From Terriglobales bacterium (GTDB lineage Bacteria > Acidobacteriota > Terriglobia > Terriglobales > Acidobacteriaceae), in contig JAICSO010000009.1 of NCBI GenBank assembly GCA_025936825.1, positions 124,001 through 188,000 of the forward strand: a stretch of 64,000 bases of DNA. The letters are read 5' to 3'. Of the stretch, positions 1-8,370 are shown in pieces (the stretch's first letter is position 1; each line of letters starts with the position of its first letter). Under the pieces are notes generated by a model. The model was given only the letters and a program-made list of their open reading frames with translations. It was not told the origin of the DNA and ran no database searches. The translations under genes and the position numbers were made by a program.

Positions 1-2
1 AC

Positions 3-347
3 TTGCTTCGCATACGTGTAGACCGAGACACATGCGATCCAATATTTCTGAGCCATCAGCTACACTACAGCCGCAACGTGGAACGACAGCTCCTGCTGAT
101 AAGTGGCGGCGCGGTTATGCCTGGAATTAACGTTACTAAGCTGAAGAGTCTGACGGTGCTCGTACCTCCTCTGCAGCTCCAGCGCAAGTTCGCGCACCAG
201 GTTCGGGCTTTAGAGAAACTGAAATCGGTGCAGTATGCCTCGTCGCGCGAACTAGACATTCTCTTCGAATCTCTTCAGCACCGCGCCTTTCGAGGAGAGC
301 TGTTTACTGGGACGCGCGAATGCAGCGTGATCGGAACAACAGCTTAG
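3..347 (+). CDS. hsdS: Type I restriction specificity subunit HsdS, C-terminal fragment
   Basis: About 114 codons are visible and the frame is open at the left edge, so this is the 3' end of a longer gene. The sequence resembles the second target-recognition domain and C-terminal helix of HsdS: a segment ending in PGINVTKLKSLTVLVPPLQLQ is the usual close of an S-subunit TRD, followed by a helical conserved region with LFESLQHRAFRGELF near the end. HsdS selects the DNA target for the HsdM/HsdR complex. The restriction subunit starts 9 bp downstream, as expected for an hsdM-hsdS-hsdR operon; hsdM would lie outside the window. The family call is secure, but the recognition sequence cannot be inferred. 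Confidence 0.85.
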   Translation: MLRIRVDRDTCDPIFLSHQLHYSRNVERQLLLISGGAVMPGINVTKLKSLTVLVPPLQLQRKFAHQVRALEKLKSVQYASSRELDILFESLQHRAFRGELFTGTRECSVIGTTA

Positions 348-356
348 GGTGAGAGA

Positions 357-3300
357 GTGACGACTAACTTCGGTTTCCTTCAACCCGAATGGGCGCAGCT
401 CTGTGCAGATGCGACAAAAGCCGAAGAGCTGGTTATCCCTGACCCACGCACTGCTTGCTTCTACGCCCGTCGGGCGCTCGAGTCCGTAATTGCCTGGCTG
501 TACAGAAGCGATGCCGCACTCAAGCTCCCCTACCAGGACAATCTCAGCGCTCTGATCCATGAGCCGACGTTCAAGCAAGCTGTTGGGCCGAAGATCTTTG
601 TTAAGGCTAAGCTGATTAAGGATCTCGGCAACCTAGCCGAGCACAGCCATAAGCCATTGCAGCAGCTGGACTCGATGACTGCGATGCGTGAGCTGTTCCA
701 CATCTGCTTCTGGCTCGCACGCACTTACGGCAAGTCTGCACAGCTGGCGGACAGTCTAGCCTTTGATCCGACACTGCTGCCCAAAACCTCTCCGGTCCCG
801 CCCCAGACGCTCGCTCAGATCCAGCAGCTCGAGTCGCAGCTTGCCGAAAAAGACACTCGATTAACTGAACTATTGACCGGCAAGGCCGCTCTGGACGCCG
901 ACCTCGAGCGTCTGCGCCTGGAGATCGCCGCGACCAAGAAGCAAAACGAGGCTACACCGGACACACACAACTACTCCGAGGCGGAAACGCGGGACTACTT
1001 CATCGACCTGCTATTGAAGGAAGCTGGCTGGGCGCTCGATAAACCGCAGGATCGTGAGTATCCGGTGACTGGCATGCCCAACGAAAAGGGCGAAGGCTTC
1101 GTTGACTACGTGCTCTGGGGTGATGACGGCAAGCCGCTCGGCCTTGTCGAGGCGAAGCGCACAAAACGAGATGCGCGCGTCGGGCAGCGGCAAGCCGAAC
1201 TCTACGCTGACTGTCTGGAGAAGAAGTTCGGGCAGCGGCCGATCATTTCCTACAGCAACGGATACGAGCACTGGATCTGGGATGACCGCAACTATCCACC
1301 GCGCTCTATGCAGGGTTTCTACACGAAAGATGAGTTGGAGCGGTTGATTCAGCGGCGGAGCACCCGCACCAGCCTCGCTGATACGGATATCGACACCGCT
1401 ATCGTTGAGCGTTTCTATCAGCAGCGCGCAATCCGGCGCATTGGTGAAGCGTTTGACAAGGATCACGAGCGCAAAGCGCTGGTCGTAATGGCTACAGGCG
1501 CCGGCAAGACGCGGACTGTGATTGCGTTATGCGACCTGATGATGCGGTGCAATTGGGTAAAGCGCGTCCTATTCCTCGCCGATCGGATCGCGCTGGTTAA
1601 ACAGACCACAAACGCGTTCAAACGGCACCTGCCGTCGGCCGGTGCAGTGAATGCGCTCGACCACGCCGAACAAATTGGAGATGCGCGGGTTCTGGTTTCC
1701 ACCTACCCGACGATGCTCCGCCTGATCGATGAAACCAAAGACGGCAGGCGGCAATTTGGTCCAGGCCACTTCGATCTAGTGATCATCGACGAGGCCCACC
1801 GCTCCGTTTATCAGAAGTATCGAGCAATCTTCGAGTACTTCGATTCGTTCCTTGTTGGCCTGACAGCCACGCCCAAAGACGAAGTCGATCACAACACGTA
1901 CAGCTTGTTCGAATTGGAAGACGGCGTACCGACTGACGCTTACGGTCTTGACGAGGCGGTCAGAGACAAGTTTCTGGTTCCTCCGAAAGCAGTGTCTGTC
2001 CCGCTGAAATTTCAGCGCCAAGGCATGAAGTACGACGAATTGCCCGATGAAGAGAAAGAGCAGTGGGATGCGATTGAGTGGGACGAGGACGGCAACATAC
2101 CGCGCACTGTGGAACCGGAAGCGCTCAATCGCTGGCTGTTCAACGAGGATACGATCGACAAAGTCTTAGAGCACCTGATGACGCGTGGAATGAAGGTGGC
2201 AGACGGTGATCGGCTTGGTAAGACGATTGTCTTCGCCAAGAATCACGATCACGCGCAGTTCATCGCCGATCGCTTCGACAAGAATTATCCACACTACAAG
2301 GGCAGCTTCGCCCGAGTGATTGATTTCCAGGTGGAGTACGTGCAATCGCTCATTGACGACTTCTCAAATCCCGCGCGCGCGCCTCACCTTGCGATCTCGG
2401 TGGACATGCTCGACACTGGCATCGACATTCCGGAGATCGTGAACTTGGTGTTCTTCAAGATGGTGAGGTCGAAGACCAAGTTCTGGCAGATGGTGGGCCG
2501 TGGCACGCGCCTTCGCCCCGATCTCTTTGGAATAGGCCTGAACAAGCAATGTTTCTACGTCTTCGACTATTGTCAAAACCTCGAATTCTTCAGCGAAAAT
2601 CCGGAAACAGTCAGCGGCTCAGGAAATGAATCGTTGGGCAAGAAGCTCTTCGCCAGCCGCGTGGAACTGATTGCAGAGCTGGATAAGCAGAAGGATGCTG
2701 ACGTCAAGCAAGGATTGCGAAGTGATGTTGCCGAACGTCTCAGGCAGGAAGTCGAGCAGATGAACGTCAACAACTTCATCGTGCGGCCGAAGCGGAAGCT
2801 GGTCGAGAAATATGCGGACGCGAAGGCGTGGGAGACGCTCGGGATCGAACAGCGCGGTGAACTCGTCGACTGCGTGGCCGGTCTTCCATCCGAACTGATG
2901 GACGAAGATCGGGAAGCGAAGCAGTTCGACATGCTGATTTTGCGCCTGCAGCTTGGACTACTTCGCCACGAGAAGTCGTTCGCTCGCTGGAGCGAAGATG
3001 TGCGGGAAATCGCGGGTGCGCTCGAGGAAAAGGCGGCGATCCCGATGGTGCGAGCGGAACTCGAGCTCATCATCGAAGTGCAAACCGATGAGTATTGGCA
3101 GGACATCACGGTTGGCATGTTGGAGGACGCTCGCAAGCGGCTCCGTAGCCTCGTGAAATTTATCGAAAAGACGAAGCGTCCTACGATCTACACGGATTTC
3201 ACCGACTCGATGGGCGAGGAGCAAGAGATCGAGCTGCCAGGATTCGATTCTGGTCACGATGTGGAGCGCTTTCGAGATAAGACGCAGCAATTCCTGAAAG

Positions 3301-3725
3301 CGCACGAGAACGATCCAGTGATTCAGAAGTTGCGCTTCAATGAGCGCCTCACGGAAGAGGATCTAGACACCCTGGAGCGCGTGCTCGCCGAGGTTGGCAC
3401 CGATACGCGGGAAAAGCTGCACAGGATGCGCGTAGGTGGCGAGCTTGGCTTGTTTGTGCGCGAGCTGATCGGTCTGGACCGCGAGGCTGCGAAACGCTCC
3501 TTCGGCGGTTTTCTAGCCGGAAAAAGTCTTACGGCAAATCAGATTGAATTCGTGAACCTGATCGTCGACTGCCTCACCCAGAGCGGCTGGATGCGCGTGT
3601 CCCAACTCTACGATGCGCCGTTCACGGAATACAGCCCGAGAGGCATAGATGGTCTATTCAACCCAGAGCACGTTGGGCAACTGGTTGCAGTTTTGGATGA
3701 AATTAGAGCTAGAGCTGGCGGCTAA
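357..3725 (+). CDS. hsdR: Type I restriction endonuclease subunit R with N-terminal DUF4145 domain
   Basis: A 1122-residue restriction/translocation subunit that starts at GTG 9 bp after hsdS. In order: a DUF4145-like helical domain (about 1-135), a coiled coil (about 150-200), a PD-(D/E)xK nuclease with Asp250 and Glu265-Ala-Lys267, then an SF2 translocase. The translocase has Walker A ATGAGKT at 379-385, the DEAH box at 478-481 and a motif VI region QMVGRGTRLRP near 711-721. The remainder matches the EcoEI-type C-terminal region that binds the methylase core. With HsdM and HsdS it would translocate and cut DNA lacking the host modification. All catalytic motifs are intact, so the protein is likely active. 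It sits in an island next to an integrase, consistent with horizontal acquisition. Confidence 0.95.
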   Translation: MTTNFGFLQPEWAQLCADATKAEELVIPDPRTACFYARRALESVIAWLYRSDAALKLPYQDNLSALIHEPTFKQAVGPKIFVKAKLIKDLGNLAEHSHKPLQQLDSMTAMRELFHICFWLARTYGKSAQLADSLAFDPTLLPKTSPVPPQTLAQIQQLESQLAEKDTRLTELLTGKAALDADLERLRLEIAATKKQNEATPDTHNYSEAETRDYFIDLLLKEAGWALDKPQDREYPVTGMPNEKGEGFVDYVLWGDDGKPLGLVEAKRTKRDARVGQRQAELYADCLEKKFGQRPIISYSNGYEHWIWDDRNYPPRSMQGFYTKDELERLIQRRSTRTSLADTDIDTAIVERFYQQRAIRRIGEAFDKDHERKALVVMATGAGKTRTVIALCDLMMRCNWVKRVLFLADRIALVKQTTNAFKRHLPSAGAVNALDHAEQIGDARVLVSTYPTMLRLIDETKDGRRQFGPGHFDLVIIDEAHRSVYQKYRAIFEYFDSFLVGLTATPKDEVDHNTYSLFELEDGVPTDAYGLDEAVRDKFLVPPKAVSVPLKFQRQGMKYDELPDEEKEQWDAIEWDEDGNIPRTVEPEALNRWLFNEDTIDKVLEHLMTRGMKVADGDRLGKTIVFAKNHDHAQFIADRFDKNYPHYKGSFARVIDFQVEYVQSLIDDFSNPARAPHLAISVDMLDTGIDIPEIVNLVFFKMVRSKTKFWQMVGRGTRLRPDLFGIGLNKQCFYVFDYCQNLEFFSENPETVSGSGNESLGKKLFASRVELIAELDKQKDADVKQGLRSDVAERLRQEVEQMNVNNFIVRPKRKLVEKYADAKAWETLGIEQRGELVDCVAGLPSELMDEDREAKQFDMLILRLQLGLLRHEKSFARWSEDVREIAGALEEKAAIPMVRAELELIIEVQTDEYWQDITVGMLEDARKRLRSLVKFIEKTKRPTIYTDFTDSMGEEQEIELPGFDSGHDVERFRDKTQQFLKAHENDPVIQKLRFNERLTEEDLDTLERVLAEVGTDTREKLHRMRVGGELGLFVRELIGLDREAAKRSFGGFLAGKSLTANQIEFVNLIVDCLTQSGWMRVSQLYDAPFTEYSPRGIDGLFNPEHVGQLVAVLDEIRARAGG

Positions 3726-3778
3726 GCCGGAGTTTGCAGACCGTTTCGCTGCACAGCGACGTCTCACAGGGAGGAGAG

Positions 3779-4813
3779 ATGGCTATTTGGCTAGTCCGCG
3801 CTGGGTCGCATGGAGAGTACGAACAGAAGTTCATACAGGAGTCACGCATATATGTGACCTGGGATCACCTGTCGACCAACCTCAAGCAATTGAATGCGCG
3901 AGAGGACATCGCAGAGTTCTTGACGCTGCTGTACCCCAACGCGAAGCCCAGAACTGTTCAAAACTGGAGTTCTCAAATCTGGCCGTTCGCTCACGAGATG
4001 AAGAAGGGTGACATGGTTGTCGTCCCACTGAAGAGCCAGCCGGCGATTTACGTGGGAGAGCTGACGAGCGATTATCACTTCGAGTCGAACGGACCTGCTC
4101 CCTTCTACCACTGGCGTGCCATCAAATGGGTCGGTGAGGCGATTCCGCGTGCTCACTTTGGCAAGGACCTGCTGTTTTCTCTCGGAGCTTTCCTGACGAT
4201 ATGCCGTGTGCAAAGGAACAATGCCGAGGCACGGATTACCGCAATGCGCGCTAGCGGATGGAAACCCGAAACCATTGCAATCGCGGCTGCGGCCACACTG
4301 GTGGAAGGCACTGTATCGGGCGACGATGCTGACCTGGAGGAACTCGCGCATGATCAGATCGCTCAACTCATTTCCGCTCGATTCAAAGGCCACGGTCTTG
4401 CACGACTAGTCGAGGCGATTTTGCAGGCTCAGGGATACACAACCTACCGTAGCCCTGAGGGCTCTGATGGAGGCGCTGATATTTTGGCCGGTAACGGGCC
4501 TCTTGGGTTCGGTACGCCACGCCTCTGCGTCGAGGTAAAGTCAGAGGCGTCACCGATTGATCGGCCCACGGTTGATAAGCTGCTCGGTGCCGTTGGTAAA
4601 TTCAACGCTCAGGAAGGCTTGTTCATCTCTTGGAGCGGGTTCAAAAGCAACGTGCAGAAGGAACTGGCAGCCAGCTTTTTTCGAGTGCGGCTGTGGAGCC
4701 AAAAAGAGCTCTTGGAACAGCTCTTCGTGTATTACGAACGGCTTGACGAGGACATCAAAGCCGAACTGCCGCTGAAACGAATCTGGACAGTGGCAGCACA
4801 AGAGAAGGAATAG
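3779..4813 (+). CDS. Mrr-like restriction endonuclease with N-terminal PUA/EVE-like region
   Basis: A 344-residue protein. The start is set at ATG 3779, which has a strong GGAGGAG ribosome site directly upstream; an in-frame start further upstream has none. The C-terminal half is an Mrr-type PD-(D/E)xK nuclease: helical QGYTTYRSPEGSDGGADI supplies Asp234, followed by Glu252-Val-Lys254 in CVEVKS. The N-terminal part (MAIWLVRAG, then KKGDMVVVPLKSQPAIYVGEL near 80-100) resembles PUA/EVE-like modules, which in related proteins can read modified bases; that role is inference here. The gene follows hsdR by 53 bp on the same strand and is probably co-transcribed as a second defence nuclease. It may be a modification-dependent (type IV) enzyme, but substrate preference cannot be read from sequence. 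Confidence 0.82.
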   Translation: MAIWLVRAGSHGEYEQKFIQESRIYVTWDHLSTNLKQLNAREDIAEFLTLLYPNAKPRTVQNWSSQIWPFAHEMKKGDMVVVPLKSQPAIYVGELTSDYHFESNGPAPFYHWRAIKWVGEAIPRAHFGKDLLFSLGAFLTICRVQRNNAEARITAMRASGWKPETIAIAAAATLVEGTVSGDDADLEELAHDQIAQLISARFKGHGLARLVEAILQAQGYTTYRSPEGSDGGADILAGNGPLGFGTPRLCVEVKSEASPIDRPTVDKLLGAVGKFNAQEGLFISWSGFKSNVQKELAASFFRVRLWSQKELLEQLFVYYERLDEDIKAELPLKRIWTVAAQEKE

Positions 4814-5207
4814 CGCGTTGCGCGCCGTGCTTGATTTCAAAAGACCTGCGAAATTCCATTTGCGCGACGTGCTGATGTTCCAAAGCTCTTCCTACTCCGG
4901 TGGTTCTGGCCCTCCCCCTGGGTGTCTCCTCCAGCAGCTGTGCAGAAGTTTTCACGGACAGCCGCGCGGAAATGTCCACATTACTTCGGGCGTGTGGTAG
5001 TTATTGCCGTCGTCGCTATGTCGGCGCTCGCGCTAACGCTCGTCCACAGTACGGCGCAAATGTAGACAGAATCGGAATCGAGTTGGCACGCAAGTTGCAG
5101 CTGTTTTAGTGTCACGCATCACGAGAGCCCGTAACGGGCCAGCAAACGGCGTAGGAGACGCGCGTTGCTATAGAGCGAAAAGCTCGATGCGGCCTGAAGG
5201 AGGCAAA
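4814..5207. other. Intergenic region upstream of the HTH/integrase genes
   Basis: This 394-bp stretch has no convincing coding sequence; short open frames in it lack ribosome sites and recognisable products. It contains a GC-rich palindrome directly after the Mrr-like stop (GCGCGTTGCGCGC, about 4814-4826), a sigma-54-type promoter (5083-5099) and a small stem-loop (GAGCGAAAAGCTC, about 5173-5185) in the predicted leader of the downstream HTH gene. Confidence 0.6.
5083..5099 (+). promoter_or_regulatory. Sigma-54-type promoter (-24/-12)
   Basis: TTGGCACGCAAGTTGCA matches the sigma-54 consensus TGGCACG-N4-TTGCW exactly, with the invariant GG (5085-5086) and GC (5097-5098) separated by the required 10 bases. 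The predicted start site is near 5110, giving a leader of about 100 nt before the HTH gene at 5208. No other sequence of this quality was noticed in the window. The activator is unknown. Confidence 0.7.
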
Positions 5208-5549
5208 ATGATCTCCGCTAACCCAGCAGCTGTTCCGAGATTCAATCGTGGTCCGATAACCGTTTCCGAGTGGGAATGGAATCAACATGATCCAGACTCG
5301 CTGCGGAAAGCTCGCGCCCAGAGTACTCCGGACTCTTCTAAAGCACAGCAGCCGAGGGATCCAAAATATTTTTCGATGACTCAGCTGGCAAATCGGTGGC
5401 AGTGTTCTCGAGGCTCCGTTTACAACAGGTTGCGACGGGCCGGTGCTGAGGTGCTAGATTTCGCGCCTCGTGGCAAGCGTGGACGAAAAGCGATTTCGCT
5501 CCAAGTAGTTCAGCAAATCGAAAGTCGATACACAAAACGCCTATGGTAA
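5208..5549 (+). CDS. Small HTH DNA-binding protein, excisionase-like
   Basis: A 113-residue protein started at ATG 5208, which has a GAAGGAGG ribosome site 5 bases upstream; an upstream in-frame start at 5109 lacks one. The C-terminal half holds a probable helix-turn-helix (MTQLANRWQCSRGSVYNRLR) followed by a basic segment, as in AlpA/MerR-type excisionases or element regulators. Its end overlaps the integrase start by 7 bp, implying translational coupling. By position it could be the recombination directionality factor of the integrase; only the HTH is visible in the sequence and the role is inferred. Confidence 0.65.
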   Translation: MISANPAAVPRFNRGPITVSEWEWNQHDPDSLRKARAQSTPDSSKAQQPRDPKYFSMTQLANRWQCSRGSVYNRLRRAGAEVLDFAPRGKRGRKAISLQVVQQIESRYTKRLW

Positions 5550-6736
5550 ACATCCGCAAGCGCGGTCGAAGTTTTCACGTCGATTTCGTGATGGGCGAAG
5601 TGCGCCTGCGCGGCTCCCTCGCAACTCACAACAAAGAAGCAGCGCGCCGTGTGGCGAATAAGTTGGAGACGGCCATTTCCGAAGGCCCGTCGTCTGCCGG
5701 CTGGAACGAGCTTCGCACCGTTCTCCCGATGGGGACATTGAGCCGGTTCGCACAGTTCGTCGGCGCGAAAGAGACATATCAACCGACATGGAACGAACTC
5801 GACCACTCATTCAATGTCCACATGGGGCAGCGTATCAAGATCGGCAAACTCCAGAACTCCACGGCAGAGCGCTACAGAGTGACTCTCCGAGAATTCCAGG
5901 CGTTCCTATCGGAGCAGCAGATCACGCTTTTGTCAGAGATCACCAAGCCAGTGGTCGAGAAATTCAAGGTGTGGCGAGTTGAGCGAATCAACAAGCGAAA
6001 GTTCTCACGCGGAGCGACCAGCCTCGCTTTGGACGCCGCAATTTTGCATCGAGTGTTCGCACATGGTGTTGATGCCGAAATGATCGCCAAGAATCCAGTT
6101 CGCATGGAAGGACGACCTGGAGAAAACCCGCAGGGCGGTGCTGAGCCGTTTACGGCAAAGGCTCTTTCGCTAATGCGAGACAAAGCTGCGGAGGACGTAA
6201 TTGCATTCCTTTTGCTTCGATGGACGGGACTTCGCGGATCTGATGCCGTGGCGCTGACGTGGGCTGAAATCCACTTTGACCGAAGAGAGATTGAGAGGAT
6301 AACTCAGAAGCGTAGGAAGAAAGTGATTCTCCCGATACATCCCGAGTTGCTGTTCGTACTGGAGACGGATTTTGCAGAACGTCAACCGAAACCAGCCGAT
6401 CGGGTTTTGCTTAACCCAACCACCCGCACTCCGCTCACACGTCCGAGGCTCTACCATCGGATCCTGGCGCTTGGGAAACGTGCGGGTGTTGTCGACGCCC
6501 ATCCGCATCGATTCAGAGACACTCTAGCCGTGGATATGCTCACTCGCGGCGCAAGTCCGTACGACGTCGCAAAAATGCTAGGCGACACGATTGAAACTGT
6601 TGAAAAACATTACACACCGTTCGTGAAGGAGCTACGTGAACGAGTGCGTTCAATTCTCGAAACCGGCGTTGGTCTAGAAGAACTTGCCCAAAAGGCGTCC
6701 GAAAGATCTCAGTTCCCGATCAAGAAGCCCAATTAG
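5543..6736 (+). CDS. Tyrosine recombinase / site-specific integrase
   Basis: A 397-residue phage-type integrase. An N-terminal arm-binding region with KRGRSFHVDF and a SAM-like core-binding domain (about 80-190) precede the catalytic domain. Catalytic residues are Arg231 (TGLRGSDA), the basic hairpin near 255-261, His322-x-x-Arg325 (HPHRFRDT) and nucleophile Tyr357 (EKHYTPF). The usual second His/Trp is Asp348 (MLGDTIETV), a substitution tolerated in some phage integrases. It overlaps the HTH gene upstream. Its 3' end points at the 3' end of rnpB, 113 bp away, a common geometry for an element integrated into a structural RNA gene. It probably mobilises the restriction island to the left. Confidence 0.92.
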   Translation: MVNIRKRGRSFHVDFVMGEVRLRGSLATHNKEAARRVANKLETAISEGPSSAGWNELRTVLPMGTLSRFAQFVGAKETYQPTWNELDHSFNVHMGQRIKIGKLQNSTAERYRVTLREFQAFLSEQQITLLSEITKPVVEKFKVWRVERINKRKFSRGATSLALDAAILHRVFAHGVDAEMIAKNPVRMEGRPGENPQGGAEPFTAKALSLMRDKAAEDVIAFLLLRWTGLRGSDAVALTWAEIHFDRREIERITQKRRKKVILPIHPELLFVLETDFAERQPKPADRVLLNPTTRTPLTRPRLYHRILALGKRAGVVDAHPHRFRDTLAVDMLTRGASPYDVAKMLGDTIETVEKHYTPFVKELRERVRSILETGVGLEELAQKASERSQFPIKKPN

Positions 6737-6849
6737 CCATTCTGCACAGGTTCGACGCGCTTCGAGAGGGCCTTCCTCGGTTTCTCTGTCACACCCGCGT
6801 CACAACTTGACGTGCGAATTCACAGGTTTGTTGAAAATAAAGAGCTTGA
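6737..6849. other. Putative island/chromosome junction beside rnpB
   Basis: A short non-coding gap between the integrase stop and the 3' end of rnpB. If the integrase uses rnpB as its target, one attachment site should lie here or within the terminal rnpB helix (6850-6861). No second copy of the rnpB 3' end is visible inside the window, so the partner site would be left of position 1. On the minus strand the segment just after rnpB is T-rich and may help terminate rnpB. Confidence 0.35.
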
Positions 6850-7243
6850 GGCAGCTGGACCTGTAAGCCGAATTCTGTCCACCTTGCGGTGGGACGGCCA
6901 TTCCTCTGGGCCGCGCATCACTGCGCGGCTCTAGCGACCTACCCGGAGGTTTGGCGCACCGAGCCGGCACGCGTCCCGCCGAAGCGGGACTTCCTCCCTA
7001 TTTGGTCTTGCTCCGTGTGGGGTTTGCCCTGCCCGCGACATTACTGCCGCGGCGGTGCGCTCTTACCGCACCTTTTCACCCTTACCTCGCCGAAGCGGGG
7101 CGGTATGTTTTCTGTGGCACTTTCCGTCAACCAGCCTTGACGCTGGCTTCCCGGACGTTATCCGGCACACCGCTCTGTGGAGTTCGGACTTTCCTCCCCC
7201 GCCACTTGACGCGACGGGAGCGACCGTCCGGTCCAGCTGCCTA
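6849..7243 (-). ncRNA. rnpB: RNase P RNA, bacterial class A
   Basis: Read on the minus strand, this is the catalytic RNA that trims tRNA 5' leaders. Diagnostic pieces are GAGGAAAGTCCGAACTCC near the 5' end, GGGTAAGGGTGAAAAGGTGC-type core sequence in the middle, the conserved ACAGAATTCGGCTTAC near the 3' end, and a perfect 12-bp terminal P1 helix formed by GGCAGCTGGACC (7241-7230) and its complement (6861-6850). A TATAAT box on the minus strand at 7256-7251 places transcription start at about 7243. Total length near 395 nt is normal. Open frames crossing this locus are spurious. Confidence 0.95.
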
Positions 7244-7250
7244 CATATCG

Positions 7251-7256
7251 ATTATA
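7251..7256 (-). promoter_or_regulatory. -10 box of rnpB
   Basis: A perfect TATAAT on the minus strand, 7 bases before the predicted first base of RNase P RNA. No good -35 hexamer is seen at the standard spacing. Confidence 0.55.
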
Positions 7257-7298
7257 GAATTTGCAGAACAAGAACGGAGACCGCTCACATCAAGTCTT

Positions 7299-8315
7299 TC
7301 AATTCCTGAATTCGGCCGCCAATCTCGTCAGTTGGTGATCATCGACCTCTACAGGGTACGGCTGATAAAGCGAAATCCGGTCAAGCAATCCCGTGTATTT
7401 CTCACGAAGCTTCTTGCCGATGTTTTCGTAGGTTCCACACACGGCGACTTCATCCAGCATCTCGTCTGGAATGAGGCGCGCCATGCCTTTCCAGTCGCCA
7501 TCGAGTGAACGTTGGTGGAGTTCCGGGCTGAGTGATTCCCATCCGTGTGCTGCCAGAACCGGCGCATAGGTTCGAGTCGATGCGTAGAACGCAATCTGCT
7601 GGCGTACTGCCTCGGCGTTTTGGCTACGCTCTTGCTCTGTTTCGCCAACAACTACGAAGCATGCAGTTGCGTAGGCGAAGTCTTCGCGCGACCTGCCCGC
7701 GCCTTTCATCCCGTCCTGCACTGCCGGGTGCACGAATTCGCGCAGATACTTCGTTGTGTGAAACGGATGCACATGCAATCCATCGCAAACTTCCCCTGCC
7801 ATCCGGCACATGTACTCATTCACACCGGCGATGTAGATCGGGATTTTCGGATATTCAATCGGACCTGGATTAAAGAACGGTGTCATCAAACCGAAGTTGT
7901 AGAATTTGCCCTCGAATTTGAGCGCTGTTCCGTTCTGCCAGCAATCCCAGATGGTGCGTAGTGCGAGCACTACCTCGCGCAATTTTGGCCCCGGCGATTC
8001 AAATTTCACCGAAAACCGCCGCTGGATGTGCGCTCTCACCTGCGAGCCGAGCCCCAGAATGAATCGCCCTTTCGAAGCCTTCTGCAAGTCCCAGGCGGTT
8101 TGCGCGATGGTCATCGGGCTGCGCGCAAACGCCACCGCAATCGATGTCCCCAGTTTGATTGTCGTAGTTGCATTCGCAGCCACCGCCAACGGGAGAAAGG
8201 GATCATGCTGCGTCTCAGAGGTCCACAGACAATCGTAGCCACTACCTTCCGCTTGCCACGCCTGCTCCGGGATGGCACTCAAATCGTAATTGCGAAGAGC
8301 GACATCGAGTTTCAC
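7299..8315 (-). CDS. LLM-class F420-dependent oxidoreductase
   Basis: A 338-residue TIM-barrel protein of the luciferase-like monooxygenase superfamily, starting at GTG. Family signatures are the N-terminal strand with SAIPEQAWQAEGSGYDCLWT, the SPMTIAQTAWDLQKASKGRF segment and GLGSQVRAHIQRRF, typical of the TIGR03617 type of F420-dependent enzymes. Members perform hydride transfer with F420 (or sometimes FMN) on unknown substrates. It stands alone between rnpB and an ankyrin protein. Cofactor assignment is from family resemblance; the substrate is unknown. Confidence 0.8.
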   Translation of the reverse strand: MKLDVALRNYDLSAIPEQAWQAEGSGYDCLWTSETQHDPFLPLAVAANATTTIKLGTSIAVAFARSPMTIAQTAWDLQKASKGRFILGLGSQVRAHIQRRFSVKFESPGPKLREVVLALRTIWDCWQNGTALKFEGKFYNFGLMTPFFNPGPIEYPKIPIYIAGVNEYMCRMAGEVCDGLHVHPFHTTKYLREFVHPAVQDGMKGAGRSREDFAYATACFVVVGETEQERSQNAEAVRQQIAFYASTRTYAPVLAAHGWESLSPELHQRSLDGDWKGMARLIPDEMLDEVAVCGTYENIGKKLREKYTGLLDRISLYQPYPVEVDDHQLTRLAAEFRN

Positions 8316-8370
8316 TGAAGTTTCTCGCCTGAATTGTACGTGGAGACCCGCGTTTCAGCAGGAGTATAAA

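Noticed and set aside
6889-7508. Overlapping open frames across rnpB
   Set aside because: The sequence is a structured RNA gene with conserved core and P1 helix; the frames have no ribosome site or product similarity.
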